A stretch of 64,000 nucleotides of DNA from positions 96,049,161 through 96,113,160 of the forward strand of contig NC_051083.1 of assembly GCF_004664715.2 (NCBI RefSeq), read 5' to 3'. A program made the translations under genes and the position numbers. Origin of the DNA: Peromyscus leucopus (Eukaryota > Chordata > Mammalia > Rodentia > Cricetidae). The notes under the pieces are model-generated. The model saw nothing but the letters and a program-made list of their open reading frames with translations, did not search any database and had not been told where the DNA came from. Shown in pieces: positions 51,945-63,620 of this stretch (its first letter is position 1; each line of letters opens with the position of its first letter).

Positions 51945-52070
51945 ACTGACTGTGATAGTGCATGCCCATAGCCCCAGCACATGACTTGGGAGATTGAAGC
52001 AAAAGGGTCATGGATTAGAGGCCAGCCTATACTACACATTGAGACCTTGTCTCAAAGGCCAACCAAAAAA
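51945..52070 (+). mobile_element. Old B1-like SINE
   Basis: GTGATAGTGCATGCCCATAG, GCCCCAGCACATGACTTGGG and ATTGAGACCTTGTCTCAAAG, diverged. Confidence 0.75.
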
Positions 52071-54059
52071 TCTGAATCACTTGTCTTAGACCTTCCAAAC
52101 GTAACTAGACAGAAAGCAAAGGAGAAGAAGATTTTATATATAGTTACATGGAATTTATGTCTAGCTGGATGTCTAATTTATACTACTACTTGTATTCTGC
52201 TCATGGGGTATCCTTCAGTTGCAGGCACATGGCTCTTTCATACCTGCATGTTTCAGGAGCCACTTCCAGAATCTACATACCCATCAGTAATAGATGGCGC
52301 AACACCCCAAATTCCTGAAGGCTGAAGAATGGACAAAACAAAGGGACCCTAAAGAGGGTCCAAAAGATTTATTTCAGGAAATTTCACAATGGGGATGAGT
52401 ATAGGCCACTCAAGGGAATGTTGGTGACAGCAGAAGAATTTTCTCACAGAGAAAGACTCATCTCCCAGTCCCAGCAGGTTGCCCTCACAGCTATATCTAC
52501 AGATGAAAATTCTTACTTTTTGGTTCATCTTTTCTATAAATTGCAGCTCTGCTACAGGCAAGGCAGAAACAAATTGAGAGTTTCTTTCACTCTGGTTCTG
52601 GCTAAAATTGTAAATAAATTCAGTTTTCCATTTTTCTTTCTACCAAAGTGACATTTTACTGCTATCCTAAAAGGACAAAATGTTACCAAGTTCTGGGCTA
52701 GCATCTCCAGCCACTTGTTGGTTTTGCATTCGCTGCAGCATTAATTTGCCATGTTACCATGAGCAAGTATGTAGGCCCTAAATATGTGGAATGACAGTAT
52801 CTTATACTGGTAAAAAGTCTTTGAAATTCTAAGAGATATGTAACATGGATAATGCCCCAAATACTGCTATCAATTTCATTATAATTAACAGGCAATATGT
52901 GAACAAAAATAAAAATATGTTTTCACTGCCAAATTTAAAAAATACCTAACCTGACAACAGGAGTCCAGACAACTTATTATTTGGCTCAGAAATAAAAAAA
53001 AAAGCTCTTACATGGATCAGGAGAAAACCCAGAGGACATTCAATAATGCCTATATTTCTAAAGTTTCCATAATTCAACTCAAAAATTTAAAGACAATCCA
53101 TATATAAAAATACTACTATAATTTCAAAGTATTTTCCTGTCTTTTCTCTCACTCCTCAAATCTCTGCTACAAAAAACAAAAGACATATTCTGGATGATTT
53201 AATTACTTTAAAAATTGATTCTTGTAAATCCAAATATGGCAAAAGAGGCATAGCTTGTTACCACATATACACCATTCCTTCCTAAAATCCATTTTTTATT
53301 TTTCTGTGAGGAAAATGTCAGGCATAGGTACATTTATGTTCTACTTATATAACTGTTTCTTCTTTTATGCTAACTTTTCTTAAGGGACTTAAATTATAAG
53401 GGGAAAAAAGGAAGAAGAAAAGAAAATGAAAGCAATGTTTGACCTAAATTATCTAGAAATCTGGACTATTTACCTAATTATAATTGCTAAGGAATAGACT
53501 AACTTCCTACTCCCCCAATGATGCCTCCTATATGAGCAAGCTGTAAAGAAAAGCAGAATCGGGATGTCTCTGCAGTCCCCCTATGGGAAACATTTCCCCA
53601 AGCCCTCAAAATCATAGTAGATTGCAGAGCTGTAGAACTTGAGGATTGAACTAGTATTCCATGTAAATCTGTTGAGATTGGCTGCACACATTACACAGGC
53701 AGAGAAATCAAAACCTTCAGACTGCATATCCCCCAAATGAGAAGCTCTGATTGGTGTATGAGAGTTCATAAGACCCAACTGCACTAAGAAGGTCACTGTG
53801 AACAAAAAAGCATGCATCGGGATTCTAAAAGAAAAGACAACCCAGGAGAGGCTAAATTACACAGGAATAAACAAACTGGGGATATAAGGGAAGTTGTGGG
53901 AAACTAAGAGTTGAGGAACTGAATGCCCAAAGGATAAGAATGCTCACTCATAGATTTTTTTTCACGTGACACAAGACCAATTAGTTGAGTGAATGAAGCA
54001 AGCCTCTGTACAAAGAGGAGGGAGTGAAGTTATTGGGAGAAGAGCAGTGTAGGAATACG
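52071..54059. other. Unique intron 2 segment
   Basis: AT-rich; short A-runs only. No exon, RNA or ORF supported. Confidence 0.45.
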
Positions 54060-54275
54060 ATTTGGAATGCAAGTCAAATCCAGGTACTACTGTGTACTTG
54101 CTGTCATTCAGTAAAGTTGAACTTTCCTAAGCCTTGGATTTCCCTGACTATATATAACATAAGCGAAATGACTTCAACTTGATAGGGTGCTGAAGAGATT
54201 AAATGAAGCAATATGTAAAACACTTAGTAAAGGGCCAGTACACAGAAAATAAAGGTTATTACTATGATTAGGAAA
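54060..54275. repeat. MIR fragment
   Basis: AAGTCAAATCCAGGTACTAC, ACTTTCCTAAGCCTTGGATT, GATAGGGTGCTGAAGAGATT and AAAACACTTAGTAAAGGGCC follow the complement-type MIR order. Confidence 0.75.
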
Positions 54276-54294
54276 CATAACTACTACTATGTTT

Positions 54295-54490
54295 GAGACA
54301 TTGTTTTTATTATTTATTTTTATGAATACAATGTATATTGATCATATTCTTGCCCCCAGTCCTCTTCTCCATATACCTCTGGCTGTGGGGCCACCTATTA
54401 GAGTGTAGTTGACTACTAGGAGCCATGCCCTTAACAGAAACTGACTCTCCCTCCCTCAGAAGCCAGCAACTGTCTAGTGGAAGAATGGAA
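54295..54490. mobile_element. Rodent L1-related fragment
   Basis: GATCATATTCTTGCCCCCAG, TGGGGCCACCTATTAGAGTG, ACTAGGAGCCATGCCCTTAA and AACTGACTCTCCCTCCCTCA are a segment I recognise from rodent L1 3' regions. Confidence 0.6.
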
Positions 54491-54627
54491 GTTTATGTAT
54501 CTTTCCCACTACTGAAGATATTTTTGATAAAAAGGAAACCTACAACAATAAACAAGGTTTTGTTTCAAGTTCCTATACTAGCTTCTACTACTGCAGGTTT
54601 AAACGATGATTCTATTTATTTATTTAG

Positions 54628-54755
54628 TGTGTGTATATAGACACACGGCTGTAGAGGTCAGAGGATAAATTATGGTGGGCAGTTCTCTCCTTCTACCAAG
54701 TAGGTCGTCCAAGGAATCAAATTCAGATCACACATCTTGCTGGCCCAGTCTCTAC
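54628..54755 (-). mobile_element. B3-type SINE, minus strand
   Basis: Plus strand: TGTAGAGGTCAGAGGATAAA, CAGTTCTCTCCTTCTACCAA and CATCTTGCTGGCCCAGTCT; the complement of a diverged B3/B2 element. Confidence 0.75.
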
Positions 54756-56445
54756 ATTTTACGGAAATAGTGTCAAAAATGTGATGAAAGGCATGTAGCT
54801 TGAGAGTTAGACTTTACATTATGAAAAGATTCTTTTATTATAGGATTCCTTGAAATCACATACATGTTAATATAAAACTAAAATACATAAATTTGCATAC
54901 ACATATGCCTTCCATTATGTACATTGAGTGGCAGTCCAAGACAGTGTCAGGAGGCTGTGTTCTAATGCTAGTTCCAATTCTCTATCATAAAGTATTGGGA
55001 CAACTGAAAGATCTAATTTTTGTTCTAGCTTGAAATCTCAGGATTCCCTTGCCCATTTGACTCTAAAAGTTTAAGAGAGACAGTAAAAAAAGTTGTGATG
55101 GCAGTAGCTTCAAGGGTTTCAGTAATAAGGGGCCAGTTCAAATTCTTATGGGTGGGTAGAAGGAAGTCAATTGTAAACCTTTGTATCTTACCACTCCTAA
55201 ACTTCTGAAGATGAGGATGTAACTCAGAGGTTAAGTTTGACCGCTGCTGGTTAATGTGGCTTTCATGAAGAAGAAGCTGCTAAATGCAGGCAGTCTGTAG
55301 CTTCTGGCATTCAAAGTAACTGGTGCCCCATGAAAGAATAACTGGAGTAAATAAAGGTAGTGAGGTTAGAAGTGTCCAAAAATGAAATGGTCTGCTGAGC
55401 TGGTAGTGAGTTCCAAGTCAATGAAAATAATTGAGACAGAAAGTAAATGCTCATTTCTTGGAAGATTTAAAGGCAAATCTAATAAGGGCTGGCCCAGAAG
55501 ACTTCTAAGGGTCTCTTCCAGCTCTATGGTCCTACAGCAAGCATCAGCTTACATGGAGCCTCTTCCATCACTTATGGCTATTAAAAGAAGGTATCCGTCT
55601 CGTGTTAATCTGTTCTGTAAAATGTTCCACACCCAGTACCTGTCCTACAGTTCAATCAAACTGCAACTGGCCTTAAACCAACTCCTCACTATCAATCAAC
55701 TTCAGCATCTCTTACAAGCTCAAGTACATTGGCAGCAATGAAAGGTAACAAAAGCCAACAGAGGCAGATACAAAGGAGGAAAGTAGACATGGCTCTCAGG
55801 ACCAAGTAAGGCTGCTACCAAGCAATAAGACTGGTTTCTGTTTATTTGCTCTGACATGGCTTGGTAAACTACCATCAAGGGCAATTTCATACCAGAGACA
55901 AACATATAAAGTCAATAATGATAATCTGGTGGGTTAAATATTTACAACAGAGGCCCGAACAAAGTGCTGTGGGAACACAAAAGACTAACCAGCTTTGCTG
56001 GGGAGTGTCAAAGAAATTTTGTAGAGGAAGTCACAAGCAAGCTGGGGCTTGAATAATGAGTAGGAGTTGACTGGGTGGAAATGGGGCAAGGCATGGCTGG
56101 CAGAGGAAAAAAAAAAGTTCAAAGCCAGAAAGACATGAAAGAACCTACATAGGAAATGGCGAATAAGCATGCATGGCTAGATTGTGAGGCTGGGGCTTTG
56201 TAGGGTAGGCTGCTTACAAGACTGGGCCTTCCTCTGTGCTGACAGAGTAAGAGTAGCTCCTCGAAGCAGTGCCATATATTGTGTCTGAAATGGTTTTGAT
56301 GGGAAGTGTATGAACCCCATGAGTCATCAGAGCCTTGAGTAAAAAAGTGGCCTAAATGTTTGAGATCAAGAATCAGCTGAAGACATACTAGATAGTGTAG
56401 AACGACCTGTGAATACTGACTGGTGGTGTTTTGTTCAATGGTCAC

Positions 56446-56448
<3 letters not shown>
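54756..56448. other. Intron 2 segment, possibly old unclassified repeat in part
   Basis: Mostly unique. Around 55930-56240 the text (GGGCTTGAATAATGAGTAGG, CAAGGCATGGCTGGCAGAGG) resembles an old dispersed mammalian repeat whose family I cannot name. The open frame at 55382-55741 has no recognisable similarity. Confidence 0.4.

Positions 56449-56494
<46 letters not shown>
56449..56494. repeat. (GT)n microsatellite
   Basis: About 23 GT units, followed by GCATGTGTGTG. Confidence 0.97.
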
Positions 56495-56495
<1 letters not shown>

Positions 56496-56739
56496 GCATG
56501 TGTGTGTTTAAAGGATTTCATAAACAAAAGTGAGGTGGTGACAGATTATATTGTCATTGATTTATTTTTTAACGATGGTTCTGTCTTTTCATACAATAAG
56601 AACTCCTGCTAATTCACACGTGTAAGAGATAAAAGAAAACTTCAATTCCTACAAGTATATTTAAATTTTTATTTGTTTATTATTCTTACTACTTAATTTC
56701 TGAAGTAGAAAAACAGCATAACCAGAACGTGCTGATACT

Positions 56740-56945
56740 TTATATCAATATGCCTCTTAATTTTCACAAGAAATCTACCACATTGGTATCATCTCTATTT
56801 TATAACTGAAGAAAGTAAAATTCCATAAAAGTTCCTTAGCTTCTCTAATTTCACAAAGTTAAAGACTTGGGGTAACCAGCACCGCAATGCAGCTACTGCT
56901 TACTCTAAAACTCAGGCTCTTGATATGCTCACACAGCCTCTTTTC
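56740..56945 (+). repeat. MIR fragment
   Basis: TTAATTTTCACAAGAAATCT, ATCATCTCTATTTTATAACT and TTTCACAAAGTTAAAGACTT, then AACTCAGGCTCTTGATATGC, in MIR order. Confidence 0.68.
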
Positions 56946-58114
56946 TTAAAAATTAAGCATCAAACCCCCGTAAATTAGGAGGCAAATATTGCTATTATCA
57001 AAAAGACTAACACCAGCCTATTCTAAGTCATTTGAACTGAGACATATAGAGAGCAAGGGAGGCAAGTACATTGGTATCTGGGAGAAGACTAGTTGACAAA
57101 ATGGCATGTGCAAAAGCGTTTAACAGGTTTAAAGGAAAACAAAGAAGCCAGGCGGGCTAAGGGCTAAGGCTAACTGGGAGGGGGTGGGTGGAATATGAAG
57201 AGCAAAGCAGAAGACTAGGAGCAGGGGAAGCAAGCAGAGCACTGGAACATTGTAGGATATTAATTTTACTCTGAGTAAAATGTAGACTTTATAATGAGAT
57301 TGGCTTTTACTCTAGGCAAAGAGAGGTAGATGGAAATCTTGTCTCAGAGGGAGAGGTTAGCTATGCCAGTGAGTGTCTGTGGCTACACTGGCTAATGGGT
57401 GAAGTGTGCTGTTTGAGCAATAATAAAACCTCTGAAGTGGAAGAGGCAATTGCACAGGAGGGCACACAGTTTGAGACCACAGATAACCACTTTAGTGAGC
57501 TGCTACCTGAGGTACAGGAACATCTCCACCCACAACAGACCAGCACTTCAACCTGGAGCCTTTTAAGATGTACTTTGAAATGAGAAGCAATTGTACTTGA
57601 TGGAGTTTTCACACTGGTAAATTTAATCTAGTCATCTTTTCCCACTGAAATATTTAGCAGGGGCAGCAGCGTACATCTACTATTCTCTGAGAGGACTCTC
57701 ACTAATTCTAGCCACTACTCTCGACATTAAAGGTGGGGACGCAGCAGGAGGGAAGTAATAAACAATTTGTTCCTGAGGTTTTGAGTGCAGATTTTCTTTT
57801 CTTCCATAGTATTTTCAGGCTTGTTGAAGGCCAACCTATGTTCTCAGTTTTCCCTTCTACTCCAAAGAGCTAAACACTTTCCTCCCCAAAGCCATATTGA
57901 CTCTCTTAAGAGAGCTTTTGAAAATAAATCACCAATTTTTAATATGTGCACCTTTTCTTAGAGGGTCAAAGCAATTATTAACTCTTGCCAGGATGGCTCG
58001 GTGTTAGAAGTCTTAATGTGGCCTGTCTGATATCATGTTTGGATTTATACTTGACCGTGCACAAGCTCTGCCTCAGCTTTACCATGTCAACTATGTGGAA
58101 CAAACAAAGCAAAC
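56946..58114. other. Intron 2 segment, nothing firm
   Basis: Unique or very old repeat-derived sequence (57100-57360 has the same look as 55930-56240). The open frames near 57361-57612 show no similarity I know. Confidence 0.4.
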
Positions 58115-58190
58115 TGGCCCAAAGTGGGCCTTGAACCAACGACCTTATTAGTAGCATAAGCCTAGCCTAGTGAATAGTTTATTCCTTTTC
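58115..58190 (-). pseudogene. tRNA-Ile-like pseudogene (degenerate)
   Basis: On the minus strand the sequence contains AAGGTCGTTGGTTCAAGGCC, a T-arm with a B-box-like GGTTCAAGGCC, followed by CACTTTGGGCCA as an acceptor-like end. Upstream is CTAATAAGGTCG, resembling the anticodon-side region of tRNA-Ile (CTAATAACGCCAAGGTCG) with an internal deletion. The D-arm side is badly eroded. It is not part of a recognised SINE here. It could be a tRNA pseudogene or a very old tRNA-derived SINE head. Confidence 0.45.
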
Positions 58191-58685
58191 ATACGCAACC
58201 CTGCCCACTATTCCAAAGGCTTAGAATAGTTCTCTGGATCTAGCTAAGCAAATCAGGTCCTCTTATCTAGGGAGCAACAAAAGGTCAAAAGAATGTCTTG
58301 GGTTAAAAGCAGCCTGAAAAGTGGAAAGAAATCCTCTGCCCTGCCATTGCCAATGAAGCAGGTACAGTTGGAACCTTTTAAGCTGACTTTGTGGAACACA
58401 GAAAACAGGCCTGAGGGGAGCTGGGTATAGCAACAGGAGGTTGAGCTCTCAGCAATCCCTGTAACTAAAGCTTCTGGAGGATTTTCTATATGGATTTTTC
58501 TTAGTTTTTTCTCTAAGGAAGGACACAAATTAGTATTTCAATGTGGAAATGTTAAAAAAAAAAGTGGGTGGTGGTGGAAATTGGGACAATATGCTAATCT
58601 CATTGAAACGATGTTCCTACAGTGTGAACGTGGATATACAGGTTAATTCTGTGAGTTGAAGTAAGGTGATACAATTAATAAAACA
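58191..58685. other. Unique intron 2 segment
   Basis: No repeat or exon recognised; short A-run near 58553-58563. Confidence 0.45.
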
Positions 58686-58910
58686 GGCCTGGAGAGATGG
58701 CTTGGTGGCTAGTAGTCCTTGGTGCTCTTGCAAAGCACCTGGACTCGGCTCCCAGCACCCCATGGTAGCTCACAACTGCCTATAATTCCAGTTCCCGAGG
58801 ATCCAGTGCCTATTTCCGGTCTCCCCAGGCACCAGGCACACATGTGGTACACATGCATACATGCAGGCAAAACATTCATACACATAAAATAAAATACATA
58901 AATCTAAAAA
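58686..58910 (+). mobile_element. B2 SINE, full length
   Basis: GGCCTGGAGAGATGGCTTGG head with A-box, CCCAGCACCCCATGGTAGCT, CCGAGGATCCAGTGCCTATT, then ACACATGTGGTACACATGCA and an (A/T)-rich tail with AAAATAAAATAC. Confidence 0.95.
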
Positions 58911-59735
58911 AGCAACACATATGTTTTCTAATCACAACACCAATTATTAGGCTGCATTTTTATATTCTTCGTGTTACAGATTTTAAATATACTGAGACGT
59001 GTGCTACATAATCTCTTTCCACATATATATGTATGTGAATACATGTATATAATTTATTTTGTTAACCAGAAGCAGTTCAAACAATGCAGCTCTTTGGTTC
59101 CCTCATTTTATAACCAGTATTTGTGATTTGTTTAAAAAAGCAGAAAAAATGTAAAACCATCTGGAAGTTGTTTCTAAGAAAAATATATTCTTGATGCAAC
59201 ATGAAAGGCTAACACAGTGTTTGGCCTTAGAAGGGCAACAAACTGTTATCAGCAATAAAAAGAGAATTTTCTTCCAGTGACGGCTACTTTGAATATACAC
59301 ATATGAAACACTTTACAGTCTGAGAGAAGGGCAAGGATCACAGAGAAAGACTTTCTTATTGCCTTTTAAGGAAATCTTTTCAAAAGCATTTCTCAGGCTA
59401 AAAAAAAAAAAACAACCCATAGCTAAAAATTTAATATAAAATTGCCACACCCAAACCTCAACATTCATTATTTTAAACCACTCAGATCACTAGCGGCATC
59501 GCGCCTGCCCCCATCCCCAAATGTGGCAAAAGTGTATATCGTTTGTGTCAGATTCTGGAATAATCACTTTGAGCTTACATCAACCTGATTATTTTATTCT
59601 TCCTGAATATCAAGACACAAATCTGTTTTCTGGTTGATTCAGGTCCTACTGACTCAAACACTTTAGACATTTAAAAGTAGAACCAATATTTATCACTGAA
59701 CTGTTCAGACCAAAAGAAATACGCTTTTAAAGCCA
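58911..59735. other. Unique intron 2 segment
   Basis: AT-rich; A-run at 59401-59412. Nothing else recognised. Confidence 0.45.
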
Positions 59736-59856
59736 GCCATGGAGGCACAGGCCTGTAATTCCAGATACTCCAGAGACTGCGGCAGGAATATCATGAGTTT
59801 GAGGTTGGACTGCATGCATAATAAGACTCTGTACCTCCCCCTAAAAAAAAAAACCA
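59736..59856 (+). mobile_element. Old B1-like SINE
   Basis: GCCAGCCATGGAGGCACAGG, CCTGTAATTCCAGATACTCC and CTGCGGCAGGAATATCATGA with an A-rich tail. Confidence 0.8.
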
Positions 59857-60138
59857 ATATACATAGTAAGTACCTGAGTATAATTTTAAGCCTCATTTAA
59901 TACAATAATGCCAGATAATATTTCTATTCTAACACTGCTTTATCAAGTCAATATTTCATCAAAAGAAATGATAAGTATCTCAGGATTCTTAGAAAAGGAG
60001 GTGGATATCAGCTTATACTACAACAAAACATGAATTAACTTTAATGTAGATGGATCAGAGAAAAATCTGTTAACTTCTGTCATCATTTGTCAAACAACAG
60101 GTTTAATTCAAGTTGGTTCTAGATATTTTTAGTAGTAG

Positions 60139-60142
<4 letters not shown>
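59857..60142. other. Unique intron 2 segment
   Basis: No exon or repeat recognised. Confidence 0.45.

Positions 60143-60181
<39 letters not shown>
60143..60181. repeat. (TG)n microsatellite
   Basis: About 19 TG units. Confidence 0.97.
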
Positions 60182-60183
<2 letters not shown>

Positions 60184-60225
60184 ATATCTATATGTGCATA
60201 TACACACTTTTTGAAATAAATTATT

Positions 60226-60405
60226 TAATTTTTAAAAATTTTATGTGTATGAGTGTTTTGTCTGCATATCTATCTGGTGCCTATGGAGGCTAGAAGAGGA
60301 CTTCTCTAGAACTGGATTTACAGATGATTGGGAGCCACCATGTAGAAGTTGGGAATTGAACCAAGGTCCTCTCTCTTGACTGCTGAGCCATCTCTCTAGC
60401 CCAAT
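60226..60405 (-). mobile_element. B2/B3-type SINE, minus strand
   Basis: Plus strand: TTTATGTGTATGAGTGTTTT, GGAGGCTAGAAGAGGACTTC, GAAGTTGGGAATTGAACCAA and TGCTGAGCCATCTCTCTAGC, the complement of a full-length element ending at its tRNA-like head. Confidence 0.9.
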
Positions 60406-60481
60406 ACACACACACACTTTTACAAGTTCTTTTATTTCAAAAGATTTTTCCATACGAAGTTCATTTCCCTTGCCAGTGTTG

Positions 60482-60632
60482 CTGGGAATGGTAATATATG
60501 CCATTAATCCCAGCTCTTAGGAGGCAGAGGCAAGCGGCTCTTTGTGAGTTCCAGACCAGCCTGTTCTATATACCACGTTTCATGGTTGTCAAGGCCACAT
60601 ATTGAGATCTGATCTCAAGGAAACAAACAAAA
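60482..60632 (+). mobile_element. B1 SINE
   Basis: TAATATATGCCATTAATCCC, GGAGGCAGAGGCAAGCGGCT and GAGTTCCAGACCAGCCTGTT, ending in GATCTCAAGGAAACAAACAA. Moderately diverged. Confidence 0.85.
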
Positions 60633-63101
60633 AAAATTAAATGTTATTAATCTCTTGAAATATCCAAAATCTTATAAGGTTACGTGGCTGACAACAATTT
60701 GAATATATCCTTGTAGAAAAAAAAAAAAAAAAACTCATGTACAATAATTTATACCCAGTAAAACAACTGGCTAGTTGAAATAATGTATGAATTGCATTAA
60801 ATGTTTCAGTTTTATCACAATGCAAAGAATCTGTGTTCAACTTTTTTGCCTAGTATTGCAATTATTTATTTATTTACCTTCTTTCTCCTATGATGTCATA
60901 AATTCCTAAGGCAAAACACAGACAGATTTCAGGAAGAATTATTTAAACCCGATTAAAAGCGAGAAATATCAGTATCAGAGGAGGAAACAGGTTCAGTTGC
61001 TAGATGTATGTATGAATACAGTCAATTTCTTGTACTTCACTCTCTGCCGGTCCAACTCAAGAATCAAGAGGCCTGCCACTGAAAAAGCTCCATTTGCAGC
61101 TTCCCTCACAGCTTTTTTACAGATGGTCCTTTCTGCCTTTCTGCCCTAAGGCTTTGTGCCTGTGGCACTTAATCAAAGCAGCAGGGGAATTCCAAGTGGA
61201 GACTCCAGAGATCTGAAAGATGTGATAGGGAATTAGAATCGGATACACTCAGTGCATTTAATTCCTACGGCAGGAGGTGCTACATGAGTTCAGACAATTC
61301 TCTCTAATTCAGGAGCCATTAGCCATACTGGGAAGGGTTCGTGCGTTTTCCTTTCTCTTTCCACATTCTGCTGGCCAATGTTTCTGGCCATATCTCTGCA
61401 CATTAGCACAAACTTGGGATAATGAAAAGGGTACATTAACCCAGCAGCTAAAATGAAGATCTCAGATTTCTGCAGCTAAGTATCTTCATCATGCTTTTCT
61501 AAGGGTAATATTGAATAAAAAGCACATGACAATCTAGGTTCCAAATTGTACCTTAAGTTAAATACTTTATGAAATCTGAACAAATTTTCATTTGGTAATT
61601 GAACTGAAATGACTACAGTAGCTGTAAGTTTTAGAACTCGGGCCATACTCCTTTTTGCAAAGAGTAAAGCATAGATTGTAAATTAAGGTAATTATTTTTG
61701 CATTGTATTTCTAATAAATCTACTTTTCCCAAAGCATACTTGAGCCAGGAGTCTTGCCATAGACACTTACCAAAAATAGTCTGTCCTCAACATCTCAGGA
61801 ATGAGCTGCCATGACAATAATGTACAGTCAGAAGTGACTCATTGATTTTTCATAAGAAAAATCAATCTGGGCGATGCTAACATAAGGACCAATATTACAT
61901 GAAAAGGAAGAATAACTTGTTTAATTTAATTATTCATAATGAGCCATGTGTATTACTAAAATAATCAATCATGAGAATTAGCACATAATAGTCTATTATG
62001 TGTGAGTGGAAAAAACATAATCACGGTGCTTACAATGGCTGTAAACGCTACAAAAATGAGAGATTATGCTACCAAATACAAAAGAAAATTCAGTTTACAA
62101 CGCATCTAGTCACCTAGAAGTACCCAATCTGAATAAGACCTTTCAAAGAAAAGTAAAAAGCAAAGCTTGTTTGGAATTTTCAATATCTCAAACAATCTAA
62201 TCAAAAGCAAACACATTTGTAATGTGCAAACAATCCTTGCTTGCTTTTCTTGTTATTCAATTTCAGCACAGACACACATATGTACGTGTACACTCCAGTC
62301 AGGCGCACAGAATCAAAGAAAAGAAAACTCTAAATCAAAACAAACTCTTCTCTGCCTTTTATATGGTCACTCCATTTCTTGGAAAGAACTAAAGCTCCAC
62401 TGCTAATTTCTCAGAATTCAGAGCACAACAAAAGCAGTGTAGTGAAGACTCAAGCTCCAGGTCTGGCCGGCCACAACCTACATAATTACTTCCCTGCTCA
62501 GAGGAGACTCTGTGGACAATGAAATAGAGGAGAAAAAAGATAGTCATCTTGTAAGTGTGCTGACTGGCCACATCCCTGTCCTCACAAAGTATCAGTCACT
62601 TCTGTATTCTAAAATACCATGCTATCATTATGAATTTATATAAAGAATTAGAGCTGTGCTTTCAAGAGCAATTTATAAACCACTTTCATTGACTGAGATG
62701 ATTGCATTCCTCTCTTAATCCTAATTCTCCTAAATACAAAAGTATGTTTTTAAGTAGCAAAAAAGAGAAGTCTTTTTATTGTCCAGCTTACAAAAGCTAT
62801 ACATCTACATAAATACTCTAAGTTATTGGTTTTGAAAATGGTAAATAAGAGACTACTCTTATTCACTGAGACAAAGGACTATTTCTACTTCAAAGTATAG
62901 GCACTGAAAAAGAACTAACTCGTATACTTTACCATCAGCCTGTATTTTATGAATGTTTATCTGTGACTCTCAGCTCTACATCCTGCTTCTTGTTCACTAG
63001 AATCTTTCCTGCTTTTGTCTAAAAGAGCCTCCCAGGAGAAGGGAAAGGTGGTCTTCTTCAGAGTCCCATATTATAATTGTCACAAAGTTTTCAGACTTTC
63101 T
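60633..63101. other. Repeat-poor intron 2 segment, candidate conserved DNA
   Basis: 2.4 kb without recognised repeats apart from a 15-base A-run (about 60718-60732) and a TTTA run near 60868. Two parts stand out: 61030-61480, balanced composition; and 61780-62110, AT-rich with many TAAT cores and a perfect 10-bp inverted repeat (ATTGATTTTT at 61841-61850, AAAAATCAAT at 61857-61866). Possible enhancers, by inference only. Confidence 0.4.
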
Positions 63102-63279
63102 TTCTTTTTCTTTTCTTTTTTTTTTTTTTTTTAATTTTTTGAGACAGGGTTTCTCTGTGTAGCTTTGCGCCTTTCCTGGAACTCTCTCTGTAGTGCAGGT
63201 TGGCCTCGAACTCACAGAGATTCACCTGCCTCTGCCTCCCGAGTGCTGGGATTAAAGGCATGTGCCACCACCGCCCAGC
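63102..63279 (-). mobile_element. Young B1 SINE, minus strand, with 16-bp target-site duplication
   Basis: Plus strand: T/C-rich tail, GAGACAGGGTTTCTCTGTGT, AGCTTTGCGCCTTTCC, ending ACCACCGCCCAGC. The perfect duplication AGTTTTCAGACTTTCT is at 63086-63101 and 63280-63295. Confidence 0.97.
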
Positions 63280-63295
63280 AGTTTTCAGACTTTCT

Positions 63296-63576
63296 AATTA
63301 TGTATTTCTATAATTGGGAGAAAATCACCAATTTATAAAGTCTTATTTCAATCTAAAATAAATCAAAATTTCAATTAAGCAAACACTTTGATGATGAAAA
63401 TCATCAATTAAAAACTTCATTTATGAATCAAAACTTAATCCAGGGTAGATGTTTCATTAAAAAAAAACTGGTAATTTTTAAAGAAATATTTTAAAAGATT
63501 AATGGACTATAAACAAGCTATGTGACTATCATCTAAAAAAGAGAGTATTCAGGTATTTGCATGCCCATTTTCAATG

Positions 63577-63620
<44 letters not shown>

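Noticed and set aside
51981..52325. 114-codon plus-strand open frame
   Set aside because: Its first third is translated B1-like SINE; the remainder is unrecognised and lacks gene context.
55382..55741. 119-codon plus-strand open frame
   Set aside because: No recognisable similarity, no Kozak or splice context; compatible with chance in 64 kb.
56119..56499. 126-codon minus-strand open frame, the longest in the window
   Set aside because: It starts with translated CA repeat; the rest shows no recognisable domain and no exon signals were found.
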